Below are positions 43,235 to 53,506 of a stretch of 64,000 nt of DNA, in pieces (positions within the stretch are counted from its first letter, which is position 1; each line of letters opens with the position of its first letter). The notes beneath the pieces were generated by a model. It was not told where the DNA came from and ran no database searches. It was given only the letters and a program-made list of their open reading frames with translations. A program made the translations under genes and the position numbers. The DNA comes from Haematococcus lacustris (Eukaryota; Chlorophyta; Chlorophyceae; Chlamydomonadales; Haematococcaceae): assembly GCA_030144725.1 (NCBI GenBank), contig JASKMD010000015.1, forward strand, positions 1,515,487 to 1,579,486, read 5' to 3'.

Positions 43235-44989
43235 ACATCCCAGTTGCAGGGTCTTGACCCCCAAAGCCAGATAGCCGCAGGGCAAGCAGTGCAGCCATCC
43301 CTAGGGCAAGAACAAGTGGAGCAGCAGCAGCAGGGGCAAGCAAGTCAAGGCGGCCAAGATTTCAGCACAACCTTGTTGACGCTTGCTGGCCGGGAGGAGG
43401 GGGAAGGGGAGGGCGAAGGGGAGGGGGAGGAGGTACCCAACCCTGAGTTGGAGGCAGGGGTACAGGCTGGGTCGCTGGGGCCTCTGAGCGATGGCAGCAG
43501 CAGCATGGACAGCAGCAGCAGCAGCGGCAGCCCCTATAGGTTCGGGGCAGATGAAGCAGCAGGAGCTGGTGGTGGGGAAGACAGGGAAGGAGGGGAGGTG
43601 CAAGGGGGGATCACAGCCGCTGCCCAGGCCGCAGTGATGGCCTACCCTGACTTCTTCAGCAAGAGGTGTGTAGTGCGGTGCACACAAGGGGCGCAGTGCT
43701 AGGAGGGGGCAGGAGCAGGAGCAGGAGCAGGAGCAGCAGGTGGACCCTGGTGGACCCTGGTGGAGGCTGTCCTGCATTAGGCCGCATCACATGCTCAGCC
43801 AGCCCCCCCTGACCTCACAGACTGCACCTCACAGCCACCCGGCCTGACCTCAGCCAGCAGGGTGGACACAGCAGCCCTGACAGCCCACGCCTGCCCCCTC
43901 CCACTGCCCCTCCTTCCCACTTAATGCGATATCGCGCAGCTCCGGACAGGGCGGCAGCTGCTGTGCCCCACTGGCCAGCTGATTTGTAGGGAGACTGAGA
44001 TCAGGATCAAGGGTCAGGTTTCCCTGTCTTGTGGTACCCTCCCAGACCAAGAACATGAGGTGTCAGCCCAGATTTGCGTCACATCGGTCTGTCAGGGTCA
44101 CATCCTTGAGGGTCCCACCTGAGGGCTGGGAACATGAGCTGCTGGCACTGCTTGTCGTGGGCTGACCTTGCTGCAGCCTTCTCAATGAGCTGGGCCCACG
44201 CTTCAGCTATGCCAGAGACCGGCAGCTGCTGCACTGCCTGTTGGACTATGACCCAGAGGTGGGTGCATGGGCCGTGCCTGGTCTGCCCCCTTGGCAGGGG
44301 GGCCAGCAGCAGGCGGCAGGGGAGGCTGGTAGTCGGTGAGGGGTGGGGTCAGGTGGCAGTTGGGGGCATGGGCAAGATGGAGGCAGTTGCCATGTCATGT
44401 CATGAAAAACTGGCATGTCTTGATGTGAGTGTGACTTGATTTTGTGCAGTGGGAGTAAAGAGTGAGATTAGTAGACACACACCTGGTGGATGCATGCATG
44501 CCAACACAGGCATGGGAGAGGGTCACAGGACAGGCAGGGTCCAGGGCAGGTGGGGTCTACTGCCACTACCCAGTTGTGGTTAAGGTAGCCACTCTGTAGG
44601 CCCAAGAATGTGGAGAGTAGTGTGTACCTCTATGGCTTATCTGTGCAAGGCTGCTCAACGACCGCCGCAGCACCTCCAATCCCTTATTACACTCCATGGT
44701 GGTGTGACAGTGGTGGCAGTGGGTGGTGGTTGTGGGTACAGATTGACATGGGTGCATAGGGAGAAGACACAAACCGAATGCAGTGTCCAGGATACGGGGT
44801 GCAAGGCTGTTGTAGGCGCGGAGGATGAGCATCAGCCTGCGCAAGCTGCTGGAGCCTAATGGTCCGGCTTTCGTCGCCGCTGTGGGCGGGGACGATGGCG
44901 AATTTGCTGCGCATTGTCGGGCCTGGCGGCGCACGGAGGGCGCGGCCTTGACGCTCACGCCCGGCCAGATGACGGAGGCCAGCTGGTGA
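39869..44989 (+). CDS. mTERF-family protein, organelle-targeted
   Basis: Ten exons: 39869-40047, 40243-40291, 40460-40581, 40831-40924, 41164-41519, 42164-42254, 42700-42838, 42990-43665, 44177-44258 and 44816-44989. They sum to exactly 654 codons with every phase matching, ending TGG TGA. The Met at 39869 starts an Arg/Ser/Cys-rich transit peptide (MRRLSERRCKSCRVSVNLCI). Repeated mTERF helices follow: VLAYLRSELG, VALLYRTHPELIGVPL, SLGLSSRDISSHII, CPRVLLSSVDTELRPRVQYL, LLGVNAALLVQPLQPTVEVA, and the hallmark AYPDFFSKR/SLLNELGPRFSYAR split between exons 8 and 9. mTERF proteins bind organellar nucleic acid and act in transcription termination, splicing or rRNA maturation. Exons 5 and 8 carry large Gln/Ser/Gly-rich insertions unlike the core. 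Whether it goes to plastid or mitochondrion is not clear. Confidence 0.85.
40062..40206. repeat. (GGGCCA)n array in mTERF intron 1
   Basis: About 24 hexamers, starting 14 bases after the exon 1 donor and filling most of the 195-base intron. Shadow ORFs read Ala-Arg or Gly-Pro repeats. Confidence 0.95.
40931..41060 (+). mobile_element. LINE/SINE 3' tail inside mTERF intron 4
   Basis: ttgggagcaggccgcgcccc, aggcggta, ctcctcccttaatgcacgcc, ggtgaataccggagtagtc followed by (CTT)n to 41060. It is nearly identical to the 3' end of the LINE at 21513-21580 (there on the minus strand). Only about 70 bases of element body are present, starting 7 bases after the exon 4 donor: a severely 5'-truncated insertion. 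Confidence 0.85.
42424..42519. repeat. (GGGGAA)n array in mTERF intron 6
   Basis: About 16 hexamers, preceded by degenerate GGA-rich sequence from 42350. Intronic. Confidence 0.9.
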
Positions 44990-45016
44990 GGAAGGTCAAG
45001 TCGAACGGTACGAAGT
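44990..45016. other. Very short convergent intergenic gap
   Basis: Only 27 bases separate the mTERF stop from the stop of the minus-strand small ORF, so their 3' UTRs must overlap if both are expressed. Confidence 0.5.
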
Positions 45017-45172
45017 TTACGACTTACGACTCGAGGTGGCCTGCTCCTTCAGTCTATCCTTCAGCGCCTTCCCAGCGACAGGGCCTACCCAGCCCAGGTT
45101 GTCAGGCCCTTCCTTGGGCTTGGGTTTGGGCTGTTTGGGCTCATCCGCGCCCTTGCGCTTCTTGCGCTTCAT
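45017..45172 (-). CDS. Small basic protein, 51 residues, unknown
   Basis: ATG at 45172 (MKRKKRKGADEPKQPKPKPK), then EGPDNLGWVGPVAGKALKD and RLKEQATSSRKS, stop at 45017. The Lys-rich start looks like a nuclear localisation signal; the middle contains one Trp in an otherwise non-repetitive stretch, unlike the surrounding DNA. The frame is open further upstream but only with GTG. It could be a genuine small gene or the last exon of a minus-strand gene. No family recognised. Confidence 0.4.
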   Translation of the reverse strand: MKRKKRKGADEPKQPKPKPKEGPDNLGWVGPVAGKALKDRLKEQATSSRKS

Positions 45173-45753
45173 CGCGCTTTGTAGTAGACGGCACTTCGCG
45201 ACTGTCCCCCCTCTCACGACTCTCACTCTCACGACCGTCGTTGCAGTACTTCACGACTCTCAGTCTCGCGGCTTACTATTGGACTTACATCGCTAGACTT
45301 ACGAATGATTGACTTACGATTGTCATTCGCTGTTGAACTGTCACCACACATGAGTACGAGCAACTCTTATACCCAGCAGTCTCACCATGCTGGCGGCCCA
45401 GCGCTGTGAACAAACAAGGACAACACCCTACTAGTACATCAGCACGTTCTGCAGTGCGACGAAAGAAGGCTACGATGTTCCCAAGTTTCATACGTTTCCG
45501 AACCCATTATCGGTCCATGCAAGACATCACCTTCACTTCCGTGGCCGTTTCTGTATAGCTGCGTTTGCGCGCCCACCATGCTGCGACTCGCCGCGCCATA
45601 CCCTTGCCCCGACCTGTGTAGCTAGACCACCACTCTTCACGCCGAGTTCATCGGCGCTGCCCCCGCACCTTCCCGGCGTCTTGTTCTTAGTAGGAAATGC
45701 TTCGCGCCCCTGCACCTTCCCCCTTGACTCCCCCACCCTCTCTCTCCGCGCTC
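45173..45753. other. Intergenic with short CACGACT repeats
   Basis: Between the small ORF and the PP2C stop. About 45186-45295 contains several ttcacgact/ctcacgact words ('tctcacgactctcactctca'), otherwise no feature. PP2C 3' UTR lies at its upper end. Confidence 0.4.
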
Positions 45754-48700
45754 TCACTCCTCCACCTCCTGGACCAAGGCCACGATGACGGTGCAATCAT
45801 CCATTTTGCCGCCGCCCTTGGCGAAGAAGCGAGCCCAAGAATGGCCCTGAGGGTTGTCCATACACACGCACAGCCACAGCCCAGCGACAGCACAGCACAT
45901 AGGTAGCTAGCTGGTTGGGTGGGGCAGGGAGCAGGGCTTGGCGGGCAGGGGAGAGGAGGTGGAATTGGGAGGTGATGTAGTCACTGTGTGCAACACTTAG
46001 CCATAAGTGGTAGGTTGCTCTGCTGGCATCCACCTACGCGGCAGGCTATGCTGCAGCCAACCAGGTCAGACCTCATATATAGCTATCCTCTCCAGCTTCC
46101 ATGCTCCTTCCCTCATTTCCCTCTGATGTCACACCTACATCTCCCCGCCACAGCTTCCCTCCTACCTGCTCGCAGCTAGCTACGCTCCAGGGCGTGCGTT
46201 GATGCGGGTCGCGTGCGTACTTGTGCGCCGTTCGCGTGATGTGCAGCGCCAAGGCCTGGGCCTCTGCATGGGTGGGCGGCGCGCGGAGGCAGTTTGACAG
46301 CGCGGCCGCGGAGGTAGCAAGGGACCCGGGAGAGGGTGGCGCGTCGCCGCCCCCGCACATCCTCCCGCCCGCCAGGGCTGTCAGGGACTGACGGCGGCGT
46401 TGCATAGCTTGGGTGCAGATCGCCGCGATTTCATCGTCAAACATATTGTCGTACAGGCCGTCCGTGGCCAACACGATGACGTCGCCAACCTGCACAGCCA
46501 GCAAGGGGGCGAGGAAGCAATCACGCAAATGGAACACACTGCTCCACAGTTGAGGGCCAAGCCGGCAACCTCACTTGCACCCATCCCCTGGCACCTGCTT
46601 GGTTGTTGATCGATTGTTGATTATAATGTGATCCATGCATAAGCAGTTGTCAGCCATCAGCCCCCGGCATTGTGTTGTGGCATCAGGGCTGGGCCGCAGA
46701 TTAGAGCAGCGTGACCATGAAGGAGTGACCCTGACGGAGTGACCATGATGGAGTGACCCTGACGGAGTGACCCTGACGGAGTGACCCTGACGGAGTGACC
46801 CTGACGGAGTGACCTTGGTAATCCAAGGCTGGTGTCAGAGCAGGGGCTAAGGCTAGGGCCAGTGTGGCCTGAGCCAGGACTGAGGCTGAGTGCCTGCTCT
46901 GGCAAGTATGAGTCTGGGAACCAAACACATGGTGAGCTCTGGGTGGTTGTGTGGTTGGTGCCAGTGCTGCATGCATGACAGTTGCGCTCCTGCCACTGCA
47001 GCGGCTGGGGCTGATGATGAGCGCTTGCACTTAACCCTACCACTCTAGTGCCTGTTCTTGAGATCAACTTTTACACTTCAGTCCTCCTCTACCCCACCCT
47101 TCAAACAACTTTACACACACCTCACCCCCTCCCCCACCCTCTCCCGCCCTCCCCTGCCCCACCCTCCTCTGCCCTCCCCCACCCTCCCCCGCCCTCCCCT
47201 GCCCTGCCCTCCTCTGCCCTCCCCCACCCTCCCCCGCCCTCCCCTGCCCTGCCCTCCTCTGCCCTCCCCCACCCTCCCCCGCCCTCCCCTGCCCTGCCCT
47301 CCTCTGCCCTCCCCCACCCTCCCCCGCCCTCCCCTGCCCTGCCCTCCTCTGCCCTCCCCCACCCTCCCCCGCCCTCCCCTGCCCTGCCCTCCTCTGCCCT
47401 CCCCCACCCTCCCCCGCCCTCCCCTGCCCTGCCCTCCTCTGCCCTCCCCCACCCTCCCCCGCCCTCCCCTGCCCTGCCCTCCTCTGCCCTCCCCCACCCT
47501 CCCCTGCCCTGCCCTCCTCTGCCCTCCCCCACCCTCCCCCGCCCTCCCCTGCCCTGCCCTCCTCTGCCCTCCCCCACCCTCCCCCGCCCTCCCCTGCCCT
47601 GCCCTCCTCTGCCCTCCCCCACCCTCCCCCGCCCTCCCCTGCCCTGCCCTCCTCTGCCCTCCCCCACCCTCCCCCGCCCTCCCCTGCCCTGCCCTCCTCT
47701 GCCCTCCCCCACCCTCCCCCGCCCTCCCCTGCCCTGCCCTCCTCTGCCCTCCCCCACCCTCCCCCGCCCTCCCCTGCCCTGCCCTCCTCTGCCCTCCCCC
47801 ACCCTCCCCCGCCCTCCCCTGCCCTGCCCTCCTCTGCCCTCCCCCACCCTCCCCTGCCCTGCCCTCCTCTGCCCTCCCCCACCCTCCCCCGCCCTCCCCT
47901 GCCCTGCCCTCCTCTGCCCTCCCCCACCCTCCCCCGCCCTCCCCTGCCCTGCCCTCCTCTGCCCTCCCCCACCCTCCCCCGCCCTCCCCTGCCCTGCCCT
48001 CCTCTGCCCTCCCCAGCCCTCCCCTCCCCTGCCCTCCCTGTTTCACCCCACCACCTGTATGGATACGGTGGTGACGTCCGCGCTATCCGCGTCATCTGGG
48101 GACTCGATGATTGACGGGTGGGACAGCTGGAAGGGCATGTTGAACTGGTGCTGCTGCGCGGTGGATGCAAAGTACACCTGGCCATTGCGGATGACCCTCA
48201 CGCCGCTATCACCCAGGTTTGCCACCTGCAGGTCGGCAGGCCAGTTGGTCAGCTGGCCAGCAGGGGGTGGGGGGGGGCCAGGAGGAAGGTGGGGAGGGGG
48301 GCAGCAGGAGCCCCTCAACCCTGCTGAACTGCTGAACCGCTGAACTGACGTATTGCTGTTCATAAGGTGGAGGCTGGTGCTGGCCACTGCTCTTCCCAGC
48401 TGCCTTGCTCATGCCTGCCTGCCTGCCTGCCCGCCCCCCGCCTGTAGCAGCAGCCGCCCCTGCCACTGGGGGTCAGGGAGCGGGCGGTGGAGGTGCAACC
48501 TCTCACCTCCAGCTGCCCGCCTGGCTTCATGACGGCCAGGCATACGGTGGAGGAGCCCGCCAGCACGGTCTGGTTGTGGGCGTAGCGGATGACCTCCCGC
48601 GGGTCAGCTGCCCCGGCAGCCTCTTGCAGCGCCTCTGCACAGTACCTGGTGCAGGGCAGGAGAGGGTGTGTGGGGAGGAGGGGTGAAGGGCGTTACGGTG

Positions 48701-50511
48701 GAAGCTGGGGTGAAGCTGGAGGTGGTGGGGGTTGAGGGTGGGTGGGTGGGTGGTGTGGGGAGTGAGGCTGGTGAAGGGGGATGGTAGTCAAGGCAGCATG
48801 AGGGGCAGCGAGGGGGGAGCAGTGTAGCCCCGGAGCTTACTTCATGAGGGTGCGGGAATAGGCTGCGGGGTCGATGCCCTCCTCGGCCCAACCGCTGACC
48901 CCGTCTGCCACGCCAATAGCCCCCAGCCCTGGGTTCACTATGCAGTAGGCATCCTCCCCGCCCTTCTCAGTCTGCAGCAGCCAGGGTCAGGTCAGGCCAG
49001 GTGAAGAGGGGTGGGGGGGGTGGGGTGGGGTGGGGTGGGGTGGGGTGGGGTGGGGTGGGGTGGGGTGGGGTGGGGTGGGGTGGGGTGGGGTGGGGTGGGG
49101 TGGGGTGGGGTGGGGTGGGGTGGGGTGGGGTGGGGTGGGGTGGGGTGGGGTGGGGTGGGGTGGGGTGGGGTGGGGTGGGGTGGGGTGGGGTGGGGTGGGG
49201 TGGGGTGGGGTGGGGTGGGGTGGGGTGGGGTGGGGTGGGGTGGGGTGGGGTGGGGTGGGGTGGGGTGGGGTGGGGTGGCAACACTGGCCACAGGTGTTGT
49301 GTCGTGGCGTGACTCCCCCGCTGCTGCCTACCCCACCTTGTCGATGTGGGGGATGCAGGCGCAGCTGGCCACCAGGCGGAGGGAGGGGCGGCCCCTGTTT
49401 GGCGGGGTGCGAGGCAGGCTGGCTGCCTCCTGGATGCCCCCCAGGGTGCCTGTCACCGAGTTCTGGCTGGAGATGCTGGTGGTGGGCAGGGCCACCAGGG
49501 GGCTGATGAGGGAGCAGGAGGGGATGGCCACCTGGGTCACGGCCAGCACCAGAGGCAGGGGCAGGGTCAGGAGGATCAGAGTCAGGGTCAGGAGGGTCAG
49601 GAGGGTAGGAGGGGTAGGATGGGAAGGAGGGGGTAGGAGGGGTAGGAGGGGAAGGAGGGGGTAGGAGGGGGTAGGAGGGGGTAGGAGGGGGTAGGAGGGG
49701 GTAGGAGACACAAACCATTGAGGAGGCTGGTCGGCAGGCAGACAGCAGACAAGACACATAGGCAGGTGTGGGGGAAGCTGGGCGTGGGAGTGGGCCGGCA
49801 ACAGGGTATGTTGACAGGGAGTCAGGGCAGGTTGGTCACTTGGACAGTTGGTTGGTCAGTTGTCAGTCAGGCAGGCAGGCAGGCATTGAGGGTGGGTTGC
49901 CCCGGAGCCACCTGTGGCGCTGGTGATGCCACCACCTTGCCGTTTGCCCCCAGCAGCTGCCCCACAGCGGGATGCGAGGAGAACAGGGGGGCAGGGGGCG
50001 CAGGGCCACCCCGGCCCACCCCCTGCTTCTGCAGCAGCGACGGCCCCTCCCACGCCGCAGACCTGCCCCCCCCACGGCCCCTGCCCCCCTCCCCCTCCCC
50101 CAGGCAGCCCACCCCATTGCCGGCTGGGCTGGCGGCTGTGGTCAGGTTGGCCAGGGCATCGGGGGACGTGGGCGGGGGCAGGCTGGGTGCCCCGCCCCCT
50201 GTCCCTAAAGTGGCCTCTGCACCTGCACTCCCCGCCGCCCCCGCCGCCTGAGACCCAGCTCCATTGGCCGGGGGCCTGGGTGGGGCTGGCGGTGACCCTG
50301 GGTGTGTAGGCGCTGCTGCCGCCCCTGGCTGGGCCCCTGAGGAGGAGGAGGAGGAGGAGGAGGAGGAGGAAGGGGAGGGGGCAGTGGGGTGTCCTGACTT
50401 GCGCAGCAGCTGTTGCAAGCCTGACGACAACCCCCCCTTGGCCAGGCGCCTGCCCCCATGACCAGCGCTGCAGTCAGCACCCATGGCCCAACCCACATTT
50501 GCCATGACCTC

Positions 50512-50561
<50 letters not shown>

Positions 50562-52730
50562 TCTGCTGCTGCTGTTGCTGCTGCTGTGTGTGGGAGGAGG
50601 TGTGTTGGGATCTGACCGGTAACTCAGGCTCTGCAGGAGGAGGCCTCGCTGCCTGCTCCCCTGCCTCCCCCTCTAACCCTGCAAGGCTGCCATTGCTGCC
50701 ATTGGCAGAGGAGAGGTGGGGGAAGGGGGAGGCCAGACAGGCCGCCTGTGCCCGGCCCGACCCCCCCCCCGCCTCTGCATCATTGCTGGATGCCGCGCTG
50801 GAGGCAAAGCTGCGCTTGGTGCCGTGGGAGGTCACATCCCCCTCCCTGCCCATGCTGCTGCCGCCCCCCACACCCCAGCCACCCTCCCCCCCCAGCAGCT
50901 GACCTAGCCCTCCCCCCTGGCCCTTCACCCCCCCCCCCTGGCCCGGAGCACCTGGCCTCGCCCCTCCCCCCGCCCCCACCTTCAACACAGCCGACAACCC
51001 GCTGACCGCCACAGGCGGGGGGGGTGGGAGGGGGGAGGGAGGAGGCCCCCTCCTCCCTGGCCGCCAGCCTGCTGCCAGCGGGATGAGGGGGAGCAGCAGC
51101 AGGGGCCAGATGGCTCGGGGGGGTGTTGATGGAGGTGGCTGTGGACAGGCGGCCGCCCCTGAGGGTGATGTCGGGGGAGCCCACTGAGTTTGCCAGCAGC
51201 ATGTCTGCACTGTCGGATCGGGACAGGGCCAGGTAGCTGTAGGGCAGCGGGCTGAAGAACACGCTGGCAAAATCCGAGCTGTCCTTGGCGTTCTTGGGGA
51301 TGATGGGGTGGTGCACCGCGATGGGGGTGGTGGAGGAGGGGCGGGAGGCGGGCGGGGGGGTGGCGCCTGCTGCCCTGAAGCTGCTGCCCAGGAGGCTGGG
51401 GGGGTGGTGGGAACTGGAGCGGCCAGGGCCGACAGTCAGGGCGGGGCTGGGTCGCCCTGCCGTCATGGCGCTCATGCCAGCATCACTGCATGTGCTGGGG
51501 CTGCTGCACAGGCTGCCGGGCACGTGCGTGGGGAGGGAGGAGGCTGCGGTGGAGGGGTTGTGGGGGTGGGGCTGGCCCTGTGCTGCCCCTGTGTTGGCCG
51601 CCGCCCTGACACGCGCCCCCCTGGGCACTGCCACAGAGGGGGAGGGGGGGGGGCGGGGCGGGACCCAGGGAGTTGGCCAGGCCCCCTGGTGCTGCCCCCT
51701 GGTGGGGGGCGACAGGCTGGAAGCCGGTCTGGGTGTTCAAGGGGATGGGGGGGGAGGGGGCCCGAGTGCCCAGGCTGCTGAGGGGGGGGGCGGGAGGGCC
51801 GACAGCAGCAGCAGCAGCAGCAGCAGCAGCAATCCCAGTGTTGGGTAAGCTGCACGACTGTAGCCTACTGGTGTTGGTGCTGCTGCCATGAGCTGCTGTT
51901 GCGGTGGCAGCAGCAGCAGCAGCGCCTGATGCCACTGCCGCAGCGATAGCCCCCAGGGACAGGGTACTGGCCAGGGGCAGGCCAGGGGCCGGCTTGGCCC
52001 CCTCCCCTCCCAGCTCCCCCTCCTCCTCAGTTGCTGCCAGGGCAGTGGTGAAGGTGGAGGTGGGTGGGTGTGAGTTAGGGGAGGCTGAGGGTGGGGCGGG
52101 AGGGGGGAGGGGGGCCAGGAGGTCCTGCCCCAGGCTGCTGCTGCTGCCCCCTGACTTGGCTGGTGCTGGGTGGGGGAGAGTGGCAGGTGCGGGTTTGGTG
52201 GACTTGTTGCTGCTGGCCTGTGTGTGCGCGCTAACACCTGCTTGCGGCACTCCCGCTGCTGACATTGAGTGGGGGCTGGCAGGTGCAGGGGGGCTGGCGG
52301 CTGGGTGGGAGGGACTGCGGGAGCTGGACAGCTGCAGCTGGGCCATTCCCAAACCCATCCAGGACTTGTCCCAGGAGTGCAGCACCGCCTCCAGCAGGGC
52401 GTGGCTCTGAGGCACGGTCCAGGGCTGGGTGGTGGTGGTGGTGGTGGCGGTGCCTGAGGAGAGGCTGTGGAGGTGGGTGGTGGATGGGTCAGGGTCGGGG
52501 GTGGGGCCACTGTTGTAGGGGTTCAACAAGGGGGAGCCAGGTGGGAGTGCATTGCTGAGGATGGCTGGTGTTATGGGGCTGGCGCTGCGGGCTGAGGCAG
52601 CAATGGGCCCTGCTGCAGCGGCTGCAATTGGGCCCAGATATGAATTGTGAGATGAGGTATCGCAATGCAGCGCATCTTCCGAGACGCTATTGGTGGAGGG
52701 CCCTATGTGATGCATGACTGGGGTGCCCAT
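45754..52730 (-). CDS. PP2C-type Ser/Thr phosphatase (BIPP2C1/PPTC7-like) with long N-terminal extension
   Basis: The ATG at 52730 ([20 protein letters not shown]) opens a Pro/Ala/Ser-rich exon to 51665; a second exon starts at 51627 (includes [19 protein letters not shown] and [18 protein letters not shown]). A third, Gln/Ser-rich block ends at 49912, with uncertain start. The catalytic part is six exons that close in phase to 350 residues: 49531-49337, 48971-48841, 48645-48507, 48225-48055, 46489-46166 and 45846-45754. Motifs: [86 protein letters not shown] and [13 protein letters not shown]. The metal-binding Asp residues are all present, so it should be an active Mn2+/Mg2+ phosphatase. 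The QQHQFNxPFQL signature places it with PPTC7/BIPP2C1, which work in mitochondria or plastids. Confidence 0.8.
46725..46815. repeat. 14-bp minisatellite in PP2C intron
   Basis: Six units of GAGTGACCCTGACG with two variant units (ATGATG, ATGAAG), in the long intron 48054-46490. Confidence 0.9.
47150..48020. repeat. 45-bp C-rich minisatellite, about 19 units, in PP2C intron
   Basis: Unit about 45 bp built of cctcccccaccctcccccgc, cctcccctgccctg and ccctcctctgcc; two units lack the CCCTCCCCCG part and shift the period. On the transcribed strand it is G-rich and purine-biased (GGGTGGGGGAGGG). It occupies over half of the 1.56-kb intron between the exons at 48055 and 46489. All ORFs of 240-430 codons here are artefacts of the array. 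Confidence 0.95.
49019..49276. repeat. (GGGGT)n array in PP2C intron
   Basis: About 51 perfect pentamers in the intron between the exons at 49337 and 48971. The plus strand is G-rich, so the PP2C transcript carries the C-rich strand. A shorter (GGGGTAGGAG)n stretch at about 49627-49705 lies in the next intron. Confidence 0.95.
50513..50590. repeat. (CTG)n tract encoding poly-Gln in PP2C N-terminal part
   Basis: About 25 CTG/TTG units on the plus strand, read as Gln codons on the minus strand. Similar Gln/Ala/Ser tracts lie at 51803-51833 and 51908-51926. Confidence 0.8.
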
Positions 52731-53058
52731 GGTTGGGATAGGGCTTCGAACCTCTCAGCCCACCGCTGCTCAAGCAAGAGCCTTTAATTAAGGGCGCGAT
52801 ACATGTGCAGCTCCGTACTTAAGGCGACCACAGCGTAACTGCTTGAGGAGCTCGAGTTCAGCACTAGCACATTTTCCGCATAAGCAGGCGGCGGGCGGAC
52901 GGGCCTGGAGCACGCTGAGTGCTAGTGTTGTACATTCAGAAACGGCAGCCGCCCTATTTGACGCCCTTGGTCGAGTTTGGCCAAGCTATAGTCTGCATGA
53001 CTTCCTTACGGGCATTATACAGCTACACCAGCCTGGTGCGAAGCGCGCGCCATTGCTT
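52731..53058. other. Region between PP2C start and Fanzor copy 3
   Basis: AT-richer sequence holding the PP2C 5' UTR/promoter and the left flank of Fanzor copy 3. A TTAATTAA octamer lies at 52787-52794. No gene. Confidence 0.4.
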
Positions 53059-53506
53059 GGTGGAACGGAGAATTTGTCACGCTCGAAACATGTGCCTCAT
53101 TGTTGAGTGCATTAGTGCAGTACTCTTGCTGATTGAACCCTATAAAGTGGCATCATTGTCATTGCAGCCATAATGGCGAACCAAGCTGTAATCTGGCAGG
53201 AATGCGAGTTGAAAACCAGAAAAAAACAACCAGGAACCAGGAAAACCAGGAAACCAGGAAAGCCAGGAAAATAACAGGAAAACCAGGACAACCAAGGCAA
53301 GTAGCGCCACGGTTAGCGAAGCGAGTTATGAAAATGCAGCGAAACAGACAGTGTAGACGTAATCGTAATGCCTCGGACAGTTAGGTTGACCGTGACGCGC
53401 CAGAACCAAGTCAGGCTCAGCGGAACATGCAGGCCAACGGTGCAGCGCACTGGGCTCCACAACCACAATAACACATGGCACGCAAAGAAGTGCAAAATGC
53501 ACACCG

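Noticed and set aside
47048..48343. Overlapping ORFs of 240-430 codons on both strands (Pro-rich or Gly/Glu/Arg-rich)
   Set aside because: They are products of the 45-bp minisatellite inside a PP2C intron; both flanking exons splice in phase without it.
48967..49757. ORFs of HisProThrProPro type and Gly/Val/Trp type
   Set aside because: Artefacts of the (GGGGT)n array in a PP2C intron.
50513..50590. Leu-rich or Cys-rich plus-strand ORF
   Set aside because: Complement of the poly-Gln tract in the PP2C N-terminal coding block.
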